From assembly GCA_013414795.1 (NCBI GenBank), contig CP058732.1, positions 1,587,950-1,651,949 on the forward strand: a DNA stretch of 64,000 nt. The letters run 5' to 3'. Under the pieces are notes generated by a model. It did no database searches. It worked only from the letters and a program-made list of their open reading frames with translations, and was not told the origin of the DNA. This stretch comes from Candidatus Kapaibacterium sp. Lineage in GTDB: Bacteria; Bacteroidota; Ignavibacteria; Kapaibacteriales; UBA2268. The position numbers were made by a program, and so were the translations under genes. Positions 43,850 to 51,950 of the stretch are shown piece by piece. How positions within the stretch are numbered: the stretch's first letter is position 1; the number at the start of each line of letters is the position of its first letter.

Positions 43850-44759
43850 ATTTAAAATAGAGGAAGAACGTTTAGTACCAAGCCCCGATGGAAATTTGTT
43901 TTTTTTCCATGCACTTGAGGAAACAGAAAAAAGGTTCCTCATAGAAAATTTTCTAATCGATGAACATACATTGCAATCTTCCCTCGACCCCGAAGAACTT
44001 GCGAGATTGGAAATCGAACCAGAACATTATGCATTTATCATCAAAGCCCCAAAACACCACATTGCAGAAGACGACTTGCTTTTTCGTGTTCAATCTATCG
44101 GTATCTTTCTTTTCAAGGATAGGCTAATTGTTGTATCGCAAGACAAATTGATAGATTTGTTGATTTCAAAACCTTTCCAAAAAGTCACAACAATAAAAGA
44201 TGTTTTTTTCAAAATCATTTACAGTTTTATTTTGCAATTTTACAATCACTTGAACACAATCAACAAAATATCTGACGAATTAGAAAGAAAATTGAGCCAG
44301 GCACAAGAAAACAAATATTTACTACAATTATTTGCTCTTGAAAAGAGCCTTGTATACTATCACAATGCAATAACTACAAACCAATTTCTCTTGGAGAAAA
44401 TTAAATTCAATGCTACGAAGTTAAATATTACCGATGAAGAAAAGGAATTGCTCGAAGATATTCTAATCGAGAACAATCAGTGTTTACGCCAAGCAGAAAC
44501 TTATTCTTCAATCCTTGCCAGTTTGATGGATGCACGAGCCTCGATAATTGCAAACAATTTAAATGTCTTAATGAAAATACTAAACATAATAACCATTACG
44601 ATAATGGTTCCAACTTTCGTTGTAAGTCTTTTTTCAATGAATGTAACAATTCCTTTAGCAGAGTATAAATCCGCTTTCTGGATTATTTTGTCAATGTGTT
44701 TGATTTCTGCTATCGGTTTCATAATAATTTGGAATATGAAAATTAAAAAAATAAGGTAG
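43839..44759 (+). CDS. CorA-family divalent cation channel with SMN instead of GMN
   Basis: A 306-residue CorA-like channel: a cytoplasmic domain (about 1-245) with a long stalk helix (FYNHLNTINKISDELERKL) leads to two C-terminal helices (about 248-266 and 278-300). The family signature before the second helix reads SMN (Ser266-Met267-Asn268, in LFSMNVTIPL) where CorA has GMN. The family moves Mg2+, Co2+ or Ni2+; this variant may alter selectivity. The ATG at 43839 has GGGA upstream. The DUF971 gene follows after 1 nt. Confidence 0.85.
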   Translation: MVNRFKIEEERLVPSPDGNLFFFHALEETEKRFLIENFLIDEHTLQSSLDPEELARLEIEPEHYAFIIKAPKHHIAEDDLLFRVQSIGIFLFKDRLIVVSQDKLIDLLISKPFQKVTTIKDVFFKIIYSFILQFYNHLNTINKISDELERKLSQAQENKYLLQLFALEKSLVYYHNAITTNQFLLEKIKFNATKLNITDEEKELLEDILIENNQCLRQAETYSSILASLMDARASIIANNLNVLMKILNIITITIMVPTFVVSLFSMNVTIPLAEYKSAFWIILSMCLISAIGFIIIWNMKIKKIR

Positions 44760-44760
44760 T

Positions 44761-45078
44761 ATGGAACCTATTGAAATAACAAAAATTGATGGTGATAAGC
44801 TAAAAATTACTTGGCTCGATGGTTTTGTCTCTGTGATTAGTTTAAAAGATTTGCGAGACAATTGTCCTTGTGCAAGTTGTCAAGGGGAACAAGTCGGGTT
44901 TAAGAAATTTGAACCATTAAAATTAGATGTAATCAAACCTGGAACATATGAGATAGACTCTATTGAACCTGTTGGAAATTATGCGATTCAAATTATTTGG
45001 AAGGATGGTCACGACACTGGAATTTATAGTTTTGAATATCTACGCCAGGTAATGGAAAAATTTGGAACGAAGATTTAA
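44761..45078 (+). CDS. DUF971 domain protein
   Basis: A 105-residue cytoplasmic protein. The DUF971 (GBBH-like) pattern is clear: LKITWLDGFVSVISLKDLRD, then NCPCASCQGE with three Cys, and IIWKDGHDTGIYSFEYLR. Related domains occur in Mrp/ApbC-type Fe-S carriers and in gamma-butyrobetaine hydroxylase; the stand-alone form is of unknown function. It begins 1 nt after the CorA-like gene, so it is co-transcribed. It overlaps the convergent coaBC by 4 nt. Confidence 0.88.
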   Translation: MEPIEITKIDGDKLKITWLDGFVSVISLKDLRDNCPCASCQGEQVGFKKFEPLKLDVIKPGTYEIDSIEPVGNYAIQIIWKDGHDTGIYSFEYLRQVMEKFGTKI

Positions 45079-46352
45079 TTTATAATTGATGCAAGTTTAT
45101 TTAAAATTATTAACGCACAAAGATTTTTGCTCATTGGGGGAAAGTCCTCGATAAAGAGTTCATTATCACTCGCAAAGCCAAGTAGGGTAATCGTATTGAA
45201 ATTTCCACCAAATCCACTTTTTTCTTTATCGAAATAATTTAAAACAATCATATCACAATTTTTTTGAATTAGTTTTCGCCAAGCATTGGTTAAACCATTG
45301 GCTGTATCTTCCAAAGCAAAACCAACAAGCAATTGATTTTTCTTTTCTTTTCCTAAAAAGCCTAAAATATCAACTGTCCTTTGCAATTTGATTTCAAGAG
45401 ATTCAGCCCGCTCCTTCTTGAATTTCCCCGAGAAAGGCTCAATCGGGGTGAAGTCGGCAACAGCAGAAGCCATAAATACAATATCGACATCAGAATAATG
45501 CTTGGCAACTTCCTCGAACATTTCTTTAGCAGATGTAACTTTTGTCATTTCAATATTGTGGTGCAATTCTATATGTGTTGGTCCAGAGATTAGTTTTACC
45601 TGTGCACCAAGTATTTGGCATTGCTTGGCAAGTGCAAATCCCATTTTCCCAGACGAAAAATTGCTTATAAAACGAACATCATCGATTTTCTCGTAAGTCG
45701 GTCCAGCAGTAACCAAAACTTTCTTATTCGATATTCTTTGTCTTATTTCGTTTGCTTTTCCCAAGCCAATCTCTTTAAAGTAGAGATAAGTTTCGATGTA
45801 ATCCATCAACACAGGAATTTCGGGTAATCTTCCTTCACCAATCAATCCACTTGAAAGTTCGCCGTACGAAGGCGGAATGATAAATACACCATCATTTTTT
45901 AAAATTTCAATGTTCCTTTGTGTCGTAGGATTTTCATACATTGAACTATCCATTGCTGGGGCAACAAGCAAGGGAATTCCTTTGGGTAAAGCAGTGGAAA
46001 GAGTTACAAGTGCGTTATCGCATATACCGTTTGCAATTTTACCAATAGTAGAGGCTGTCGCTGGGGCAATAATCATCAAATCACAATGGTGAACAAGGTC
46101 AATATGCCAGGCACCTTTCCGTTGAATTTCCGAGTTGAACATATCAACTATGACTTCATTCCTTGCTAAATTAGAAACTGTGATGGGAGTTACAAAATGT
46201 AACGCCGCAGGGGTAAGTACTGGGTAAACTATTGCGCCTCGACGTACAAGTTCTCGAATAAGAAGCAATGATTTATAAGCAGCAATAGAACCAGTAATAC
46301 CAAGTATGATTTTTTTCCCTTCAAACACATTTATTGTTCTTGTTTCTTCCAT
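45075..46352 (-). CDS. coaBC: Bifunctional phosphopantothenoylcysteine decarboxylase/synthetase
   Basis: CoaBC makes 4'-phosphopantetheine for CoA by joining phosphopantothenate with cysteine and decarboxylating. The N-terminal flavoprotein half (about 1-190) has GITGSIAAYK, the catalytic His in AWHIDLVHH, and APAMDSSMYENP (the Asp form common in Bacteroidota, where others have PAMN). The C-terminal synthetase half has VTAGPTYEKIDDVRFISNFS and a VGFALED segment. 425 residues fits. It is alone on its strand, convergent with DUF971 and divergent from the kinase gene. panC at 12 kb serves the same pathway. Confidence 0.96.
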   Translation of the reverse strand: MEETRTINVFEGKKIILGITGSIAAYKSLLLIRELVRRGAIVYPVLTPAALHFVTPITVSNLARNEVIVDMFNSEIQRKGAWHIDLVHHCDLMIIAPATASTIGKIANGICDNALVTLSTALPKGIPLLVAPAMDSSMYENPTTQRNIEILKNDGVFIIPPSYGELSSGLIGEGRLPEIPVLMDYIETYLYFKEIGLGKANEIRQRISNKKVLVTAGPTYEKIDDVRFISNFSSGKMGFALAKQCQILGAQVKLISGPTHIELHHNIEMTKVTSAKEMFEEVAKHYSDVDIVFMASAVADFTPIEPFSGKFKKERAESLEIKLQRTVDILGFLGKEKKNQLLVGFALEDTANGLTNAWRKLIQKNCDMIVLNYFDKEKSGFGGNFNTITLLGFASDNELFIEDFPPMSKNLCALIILNKLASIIN

Positions 46353-46422
46353 TTTTGCTTTTTGAATAATTTATTAATTTACAAATTACGAAAATTGTTT
46401 TAGAAAGAATTTGATTGATAAA

Positions 46423-47817
46423 ATGGTTATTTTTAGTAAACTATTTACTCTTGTACCAGAAAGGATAAAATTCGATAGTTTTTGGATTGAAATACGAAAG
46501 AGAAACAAATGGTTAATTCATCTTCGCTATCTTGCAGTTATCTTACTTTTGTGTTTTGTTGCTGGGTCAAAAATCATTCAGAACTATGTCCCAGATATTT
46601 CGCTTCCTTACACAAAAATTTTGCTGCTAACTGGACTAATTTTCTGTTACAATTTATTATTTCACTATCTTTGGACTATATTCCCCAAAATATCTCAAAA
46701 AGTTAAAGTCCATAGTTTGCATTTTTCATTAATTCAAATTGTTTCCGACTTTATTGTATTAATTTTCTTAATCTATTTTACTGGTGGGGTAGAATCTCCG
46801 TTCAACACATTTTTTGTGTTTCATTTAATAATTGGAAGTTTGCTTCTTCCTGGACCTATTATAAGTCTAATAATGACAATGACACTAATTACTTTAATTT
46901 GTGGTTCGCTTCTGGAGTACTATCAAATAATCCCACACAATCAAATTGCGGGGATTGTTAAAACCCCACTTTACAATGACCCCTCGTATTTAATTGTCTT
47001 TTTTTCCACATTCACAATTGTCGTTTTCGTGTCTATTTACCTTGCAAATTCCATCTCAAAAGTTTTGTATGAACGTGAAAAGCAATTGTTCGAAGCCTAT
47101 AAAGAATTGGAAGAGGCTGAACGTCGCAAATCAAAGTATGTTATGACAGTTGTACACGACTTGAAGACACCAGTTTCTGCTGCTTTAACCTGGGTGGATT
47201 TAATTGCAAATAAAAGCATCGGGGAAATCCCGGAGTATCTCCTCGAACCAATTAATAGAATTAAAAATCGTTTGCGAAATGCATTAGATTTGATTTCTGG
47301 TATATTAGAAATAACACAAGTTAGGCTTTCAAGTGAGATAAACAAAGAAAATGTTGATATAAATAAACTAATTCAAGAATTATATGATAAACATAGAATT
47401 CTAATTCTGTCAAAGAATTTGGAATATCGTGTAAAATCTAATTCAGAAAATATTGTTATTTCAACTGATGAAAAACTTTTGAATCTGGCTTTGTCAAATA
47501 TTATCTCTAATGCGATAAAATACACGGAACCAAATGGGGTTATAGAAGTGAAAGTTACAGAAACTGATAAAGTGGTTGAAATTTCAATCGCAGATAACGG
47601 GATTGGAATCCCAGAAGACGATTTGCCAAAAATTTTCCAGGAGTTCTATCGTTCAAGCATTTCAAGGGCTAAAAACATTGAAGGAACTGGATTAGGAATG
47701 GCTTTAGTTAAAGAAATCATCACACGCCTTGGTGGAGAAATTTCGATTTATTCGCCTTCATATCTTGCAAGCGAAAACAGAAGAGGAACACAAGTTTTAA
47801 TAAAGTTGCCTAAATAA
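46423..47817 (+). CDS. Membrane sensor histidine kinase
   Basis: A 464-residue kinase read from the ATG at 46423 (a TTG 12 nt upstream is an alternative). Six hydrophobic helices cover about 30-210. A linker helix leads to the H-box VVHDLKTPVSAA (His near 245). N-box NLALSNIISNAIKYT, G1 DNGIGIPEDD and G2 GTGLGMALVKEI follow. No extracytoplasmic sensor domain is seen, so it may sense the membrane or a partner. No response regulator adjoins it; it is an orphan. Ferritin starts 43 nt after it. Confidence 0.92.
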   Translation: MVIFSKLFTLVPERIKFDSFWIEIRKRNKWLIHLRYLAVILLLCFVAGSKIIQNYVPDISLPYTKILLLTGLIFCYNLLFHYLWTIFPKISQKVKVHSLHFSLIQIVSDFIVLIFLIYFTGGVESPFNTFFVFHLIIGSLLLPGPIISLIMTMTLITLICGSLLEYYQIIPHNQIAGIVKTPLYNDPSYLIVFFSTFTIVVFVSIYLANSISKVLYEREKQLFEAYKELEEAERRKSKYVMTVVHDLKTPVSAALTWVDLIANKSIGEIPEYLLEPINRIKNRLRNALDLISGILEITQVRLSSEINKENVDINKLIQELYDKHRILILSKNLEYRVKSNSENIVISTDEKLLNLALSNIISNAIKYTEPNGVIEVKVTETDKVVEISIADNGIGIPEDDLPKIFQEFYRSSISRAKNIEGTGLGMALVKEIITRLGGEISIYSPSYLASENRRGTQVLIKLPK

Positions 47818-47860
47818 ATCTCATTATCAGTCGTTACTTTACTTTTAATTGGAGGAAAAT

Positions 47861-48379
47861 ATGTTAAAAGAAACAATTCAAAACGCTTTGAATGCACAAT
47901 TATCAAGAGAAATGTACTCTTCGAATCTCTATCTTGCAATGTCGGGATATTTTCAATCGATCAACCTTAAAGGATTTGCCCATTGGATGCGATTGCAAGC
48001 ACAAGAAGAAACTACACACGCAATGAAGTTCTTCGACTATATGCTCGACAGAGGAGGTCTTGTAAGTATTGGTTCAATTGATGCGCCACCATCGAAATGG
48101 GACTCACCACTTGCTGCTATGGAAGACGCATTGAAACATGAACAGTTTATTACTCAAAATATCAACGCTCTTGCAGACTTGGCAATTAAAGAAGGAGACC
48201 ACGCCACGCAAATCTTTTTGCAATGGTTCGTTACCGAACAAGTTGAAGAGGAATCCAACGTAAGCGAAATTGTCGACAAATTGAAACTAATCGGCGATTG
48301 GAAAGGGGGGCTTTTATTTATTGACAACGAATTGGCACAAAGAACTCTTGCACCAGAAAATTCTGCACAGGCAGATTAA
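47861..48379 (+). CDS. ftnA: Bacterial non-haem ferritin
   Basis: A 172-residue ferritin that stores iron. The ferroxidase residues are in place: Glu17 (REMYSS), Glu50 and His53 (QEETTHA), Glu94 (KHEQFI) and Gln127 (TEQVEEE). The start is the ATG at 47861 with a strong Shine-Dalgarno (GGAGG at 47851-47855). A longer TTG start would swallow that signal. A bidirectional terminator follows 19 nt after the stop. It sits alone between the orphan kinase and the convergent tlpA gene. Confidence 0.96.
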   Translation: MLKETIQNALNAQLSREMYSSNLYLAMSGYFQSINLKGFAHWMRLQAQEETTHAMKFFDYMLDRGGLVSIGSIDAPPSKWDSPLAAMEDALKHEQFITQNINALADLAIKEGDHATQIFLQWFVTEQVEEESNVSEIVDKLKLIGDWKGGLLFIDNELAQRTLAPENSAQAD

Positions 48380-48396
48380 TAACAAATTTATAAAAT

Positions 48397-48426
48397 AAAA
48401 AAGGCTGGATTTGTCCAGCCTTTTGT
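48397..48426. terminator. Bidirectional terminator between ferritin and tlpA
   Basis: A stem of about 11 bp (A-tract and AAGGCTGGA, loop TTTG, pairing with TCCAGCCTT and T-tract) flanked by A residues on the left and T residues on the right. It can end ferritin transcription on the plus strand and the ccm/tlpA transcript on the minus strand. Confidence 0.9.
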
Positions 48427-48441
48427 TTTTTATGTTTTAAT

Positions 48442-49077
48442 TTATTTTCTTGCCCGATTTATAGCATCAATAAAATCTTGTTTCATTCTTGCACCGACAA
48501 GGGTTTCAACAATTTTCCCTTGTTTATTAATAATGAAGGTCGTTGGAACTGCATTAATTCCACCATAAGCACGGGCAATTGATTGGTCTTTATCAATAAT
48601 GTTTAAGTATTTTATTCCTTTTTGCTTTGCAAAATCTTTTACATTAGTTTCTGCATTTACAACATCTCTTTCAAGAGTAATACCAACTACAACAAAATCT
48701 TTGGTTTCGCCTTCATTGTGAACTTCGATGAGGTCTGGTATTTCTCGTCGGCAAGGAGGACACCAAGTTCCCCAGAAATTTAAAAGAACTATCTTCCCTT
48801 TAGTGTAATCAGAAAATTTAACTTCTTTTCCGTTTTGTACCCAAACAAAATCTACAATATTTCCTGGTTTTGCAGGGGTTATGCTTTTTGGAACGAAAAC
48901 TAATGGCTCGAATTTTGGTGATTTGTCAGTAGACTCGTTAAGATTTTCGTTTTGAGAAAGTTCCGTAACTTCAACAAATTCATCTTTTGTTTCAATGTTT
49001 TCTTTGCTTTCTGAACGGCAAGAATTGAATGAGAATGCGAATAATACAATTAAAATCAATACTGCTCTGTTAAACAT
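48442..49077 (-). CDS. TlpA/ResA-like thioredoxin lipoprotein
   Basis: A 211-residue lipoprotein with Cys20 as the lipid anchor (FNSC). A linker rich in Glu, Asp and Ser leads to a thioredoxin-like domain with WGTWCPPCRREIP (Cys106, Cys109) and a cis-Pro loop AVPTTFIINKQG. ResA/TlpA proteins reduce apocytochrome c thiols outside the membrane. Its place 53 nt after ccmF supports a role in cytochrome c maturation. It could supply the thiol-reduction function often provided by CcmG and CcmH, which are not seen nearby. Transcription ends at the terminator 18 nt downstream. Confidence 0.92.
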   Translation of the reverse strand: MFNRAVLILIVLFAFSFNSCRSESKENIETKDEFVEVTELSQNENLNESTDKSPKFEPLVFVPKSITPAKPGNIVDFVWVQNGKEVKFSDYTKGKIVLLNFWGTWCPPCRREIPDLIEVHNEGETKDFVVVGITLERDVVNAETNVKDFAKQKGIKYLNIIDKDQSIARAYGGINAVPTTFIINKQGKIVETLVGARMKQDFIDAINRARK

Positions 49078-49130
49078 ACCAAAACTCCAATTAATTTATA
49101 CAAAAACAACTTGACGAAGTCAAATTCAAT

Positions 49131-51401
49131 TTATTTGCCAGCATCAACAACCAATTTTTTTTGCTTTTTGTATTTGAAGACTGCAATGATGAAACCAGCC
49201 ACGGTAAAGATAACTCCCAACCAAACCAAAATGATGAATGGTTTAATTGTAATATCAGCAACAAGCATTTCCTGTCCAAAGGAAAGTTCAACAGTTGATT
49301 GTTCCAAATTTTCTGCTGGTTCAAATTTTGTAAATCCAATTGAAAAATCCTTTGTTGGAACAAGTTTCCAAACTGGACTGAAAGAACTCGATTTCATATT
49401 AAGAATTGCGTACACAGTGTCTGGATAACTTTTTCCATCAATTATATAATTTAAAATCAAACCAAACATAAAATGGCTTTGGTTTGCGCCCATATGCATC
49501 GAACTCATATCATATCCAAGGAAAATAATTGTATCATTATCGGACCAAGGTGCTTTTAAACTTTGCCCTTTCTTCAAAGATATAGGTGGGAAGGATTCGT
49601 TGAACATAAACGACTTTGGAGCAACATACACATCTTTGGTTATATAAGTTTTTATATCTGGTTCGTAATAAGGTTGTTCGAAGTTGTTAAAATCGCTCCA
49701 ATAAACAATTGGTTTGACTATCGAATTATTATTTCCGTCTGTCATCCGAATGTGAAACTTATATTTTTCCCTATCGGTTTTCTCGATTTCAACTCGTTCC
49801 TTTTTAATTAATTGTATCTCGTAACCAAAAGCATTGGCTTTCTGTCCCTCGACCAAATGGATTGTTTGAGTTTTTTCAAGTCCCCCAGACAGCATTGCAC
49901 CGATGATTAAAAAAGAAATTCCAAGATGGGAAAGAAAGGCACCAAAGCGGAGATTACCTGTTGAAATTTTGTTATAAATTTTTTCAACATTTATGATTAA
50001 AGAAAATATTGAGGAAAAAATCAAAAATGCAAAAAGTAAATTTTGTTTAGCAAGGATAAAAAATATAATAGCCAGAATCAGAGAAGGAATAATAGAATAA
50101 TAAAGTTTTTTAAGTAATTGAGAAGTCGAAGTGTCTTTCCAATAATAAAGTAAAGAAATCGCATTAATAATAAGAATTAATATCGCAATAGGAGCCATCC
50201 ATTGATTGTAAAATGACGGTTCGAGGGCAACTTTTTTTGCACCAATAAAACCTTGGATGATGGGTAAACTTGTTCCAACAAGAACAACCACAGTACCAAT
50301 GATAAGTACAATTGTTCCAAGAATTACGAAAAATTGTCGGGAGTTGGCCTTGATTTTTTCTTCTGGCGTAGGAACTTCTTTAGTTCTAATCAAGAATAAG
50401 ATTAATGGAAATACTGCAAATATTACAAGAAAAACCAAAAGTAAAGCATTTACAATTTTACCAGGGTCTACGAAGGAGTGCACAGAAGTTTCGCTTAATA
50501 CTCCACTTCGGGTTAGATAAGTTGCGTAAAGAACCCCAAGAAAACTCAACCAAGCCAAAACAAAATTTGTTCTGATAAAACCGCCTTTAACTTTTTGTAA
50601 AAGGAGTGTATGTGCTAACGCAGTAACCAATAACCAAGGGACCAAGGAAGAGTTTTCTACTGGGTCCCAGCCCCAAAAACCACCCCAACCGAGAGTTTCG
50701 TAAGCCCAGAAGCCTCCAAGCATTATACCAAAACCCAAAACGCCAGCACCGAGCAAAGACCAAAATGCCATCGGTGTGTGGAATCGTTCATATTCTCTTT
50801 TCCAAAAACTTGCAAGAGCCAGAACGAACGGAACTGTTAACAAACTATAACCCAAGAAAAGAATTGGAGGGTGGATAGCAATCCAATAATTTTGAAGAAT
50901 TGGATTTAATCCTCTACCATCCTGGGGAACAAAATCTTTGGGTATATTTCCATCGGGAAATGATTCCCACAAATCCGCAAACGGACTTTTGAAGATTAAG
51001 ATAATAGTGATAAAAAGAATAGCCAGCGAGAAAAAGGATAGTGGCAGATAACCTAAATTGTTTTTCTTGGAATAGAAGTAAAAGGCAAAACTAATCAACG
51101 ACATCCACAAAGCCCAAAGAAGGAAAGAACCTTCTTGACCTGCATAAAATGATGAAACCAACAAAAAGAAAGGCAATTGCCGTGAGGAGTAACTCCAAAC
51201 ATAAGTAATTGTAAAATTATGCGAAAGTATATTGAACAAAAGAAAAACGGAAGAGAAAACGATTCCTAAAATTCCAGCGAAAAAGGAGATTTTTGCGAGT
51301 TTGAGAAATTTATCATTTTTTGTATTTTCTCCGAAAAGGAAGAAAAGAAACGATAAAAGCCAACCAATTGCAGAAATAATAATGAGAATTTTCCCTAACA
51401 T
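49131..51401 (-). CDS. ccmF: Cytochrome c haem lyase subunit CcmF
   Basis: A 756-residue polytopic protein, one of the haem handling proteins (HHP) that attach haem to apocytochromes. WGGFWGWDPVENSSLVPWL near residue 235 is the WWD haem loop, and the His residues that flank it are in the membrane segments (AIHPPILFLGY). A soluble insert of about 180 residues (about 545-720) precedes the last helix. It lies 4 nt after ccmE and ends the ccm genes. CcmH and CcmI are not encoded next to it, so it may act alone, as in systems with Cys-type CcmE. Confidence 0.92.
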   Translation of the reverse strand: MLGKILIIISAIGWLLSFLFFLFGENTKNDKFLKLAKISFFAGILGIVFSSVFLLFNILSHNFTITYVWSYSSRQLPFFLLVSSFYAGQEGSFLLWALWMSLISFAFYFYSKKNNLGYLPLSFFSLAILFITIILIFKSPFADLWESFPDGNIPKDFVPQDGRGLNPILQNYWIAIHPPILFLGYSLLTVPFVLALASFWKREYERFHTPMAFWSLLGAGVLGFGIMLGGFWAYETLGWGGFWGWDPVENSSLVPWLLVTALAHTLLLQKVKGGFIRTNFVLAWLSFLGVLYATYLTRSGVLSETSVHSFVDPGKIVNALLLVFLVIFAVFPLILFLIRTKEVPTPEEKIKANSRQFFVILGTIVLIIGTVVVLVGTSLPIIQGFIGAKKVALEPSFYNQWMAPIAILILIINAISLLYYWKDTSTSQLLKKLYYSIIPSLILAIIFFILAKQNLLFAFLIFSSIFSLIINVEKIYNKISTGNLRFGAFLSHLGISFLIIGAMLSGGLEKTQTIHLVEGQKANAFGYEIQLIKKERVEIEKTDREKYKFHIRMTDGNNNSIVKPIVYWSDFNNFEQPYYEPDIKTYITKDVYVAPKSFMFNESFPPISLKKGQSLKAPWSDNDTIIFLGYDMSSMHMGANQSHFMFGLILNYIIDGKSYPDTVYAILNMKSSSFSPVWKLVPTKDFSIGFTKFEPAENLEQSTVELSFGQEMLVADITIKPFIILVWLGVIFTVAGFIIAVFKYKKQKKLVVDAGK

Positions 51402-51405
51402 TTTG

Positions 51406-51792
51406 TCACCTTACTTTATTTAATTGTTCAATTTCTCCTTCATATTTTGAAGGACATTTTGTAATAATTTCGCTTGCAAGGAAGAATGTATCTTGAAGTG
51501 TTCCTTTCACAACAAACTCTGGGGCAATAGTGAAATTATTGGGTTGTGGACCATTGAAGCGAACTAACATCACTTTCCCTTTTTTATCCTTCATATAAAA
51601 TTCGAACAGGTTGGAAGAGGGATTATATTGAAATGGTAAGTTCTTTTCCAAAGTGCCAACCACTTGAACTTTTTTGTTTAATTCCTTTGCAGTTTGAAAA
51701 TCTGTGTACTCTATTGAACTTTTGTTAAAAGACAAAAGCAAAAAAGTTAGAAAAATCAAAGCAAGAACACCAATTGCTATATATTTTTTCAT
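51406..51792 (-). CDS. ccmE: CcmE haem chaperone, Cys (CxxxY) variant
   Basis: A 128-residue membrane-anchored CcmE. One helix (about 4-21) precedes an OB-fold domain. The haem-binding site of classical CcmE is a His; here the segment reads CPSKY (Cys113, Tyr117), the CxxxY variant described in archaea, some Desulfovibrio and other bacteria that lack CcmH. The ATG overlaps ccmD by 4 nt and ccmF starts 4 nt downstream. It should receive haem from CcmC/CcmD and pass it to CcmF. Confidence 0.92.
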   Translation of the reverse strand: MKKYIAIGVLALIFLTFLLLSFNKSSIEYTDFQTAKELNKKVQVVGTLEKNLPFQYNPSSNLFEFYMKDKKGKVMLVRFNGPQPNNFTIAPEFVVKGTLQDTFFLASEIITKCPSKYEGEIEQLNKVR

Positions 51793-51950
51793 TTTTCATT
51801 CACCTTGTTGTTCAACATTTTTTGAAATTTTGATTCAATTTTTGACAATTTTCTTTCAGTATTTAATAAATACCAAAACAAACCAATCCAAATGATAATT
51901 ACAATTATCAAAACAATGTAAAGTTGGTTATTTGATAAAAATTCAAACAT
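51789..51950 (-). CDS. ccmD: CcmD-like single-helix protein
   Basis: A 53-residue protein read by eye between ccmC and ccmE. It opens with MFEFLSNNQLYIVL, has one transmembrane helix (about 10-29), then a charged helix with KLSKIESKFQKM. CcmD is a small protein of this shape that helps release haem-CcmE from CcmC. Its start overlaps ccmC by 8 nt and its stop overlaps ccmE as ATGA. Sequence conservation in CcmD is low, so identity rests on size, topology and position. Confidence 0.85.
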   Translation of the reverse strand: MFEFLSNNQLYIVLIIVIIIWIGLFWYLLNTERKLSKIESKFQKMLNNKVNEK

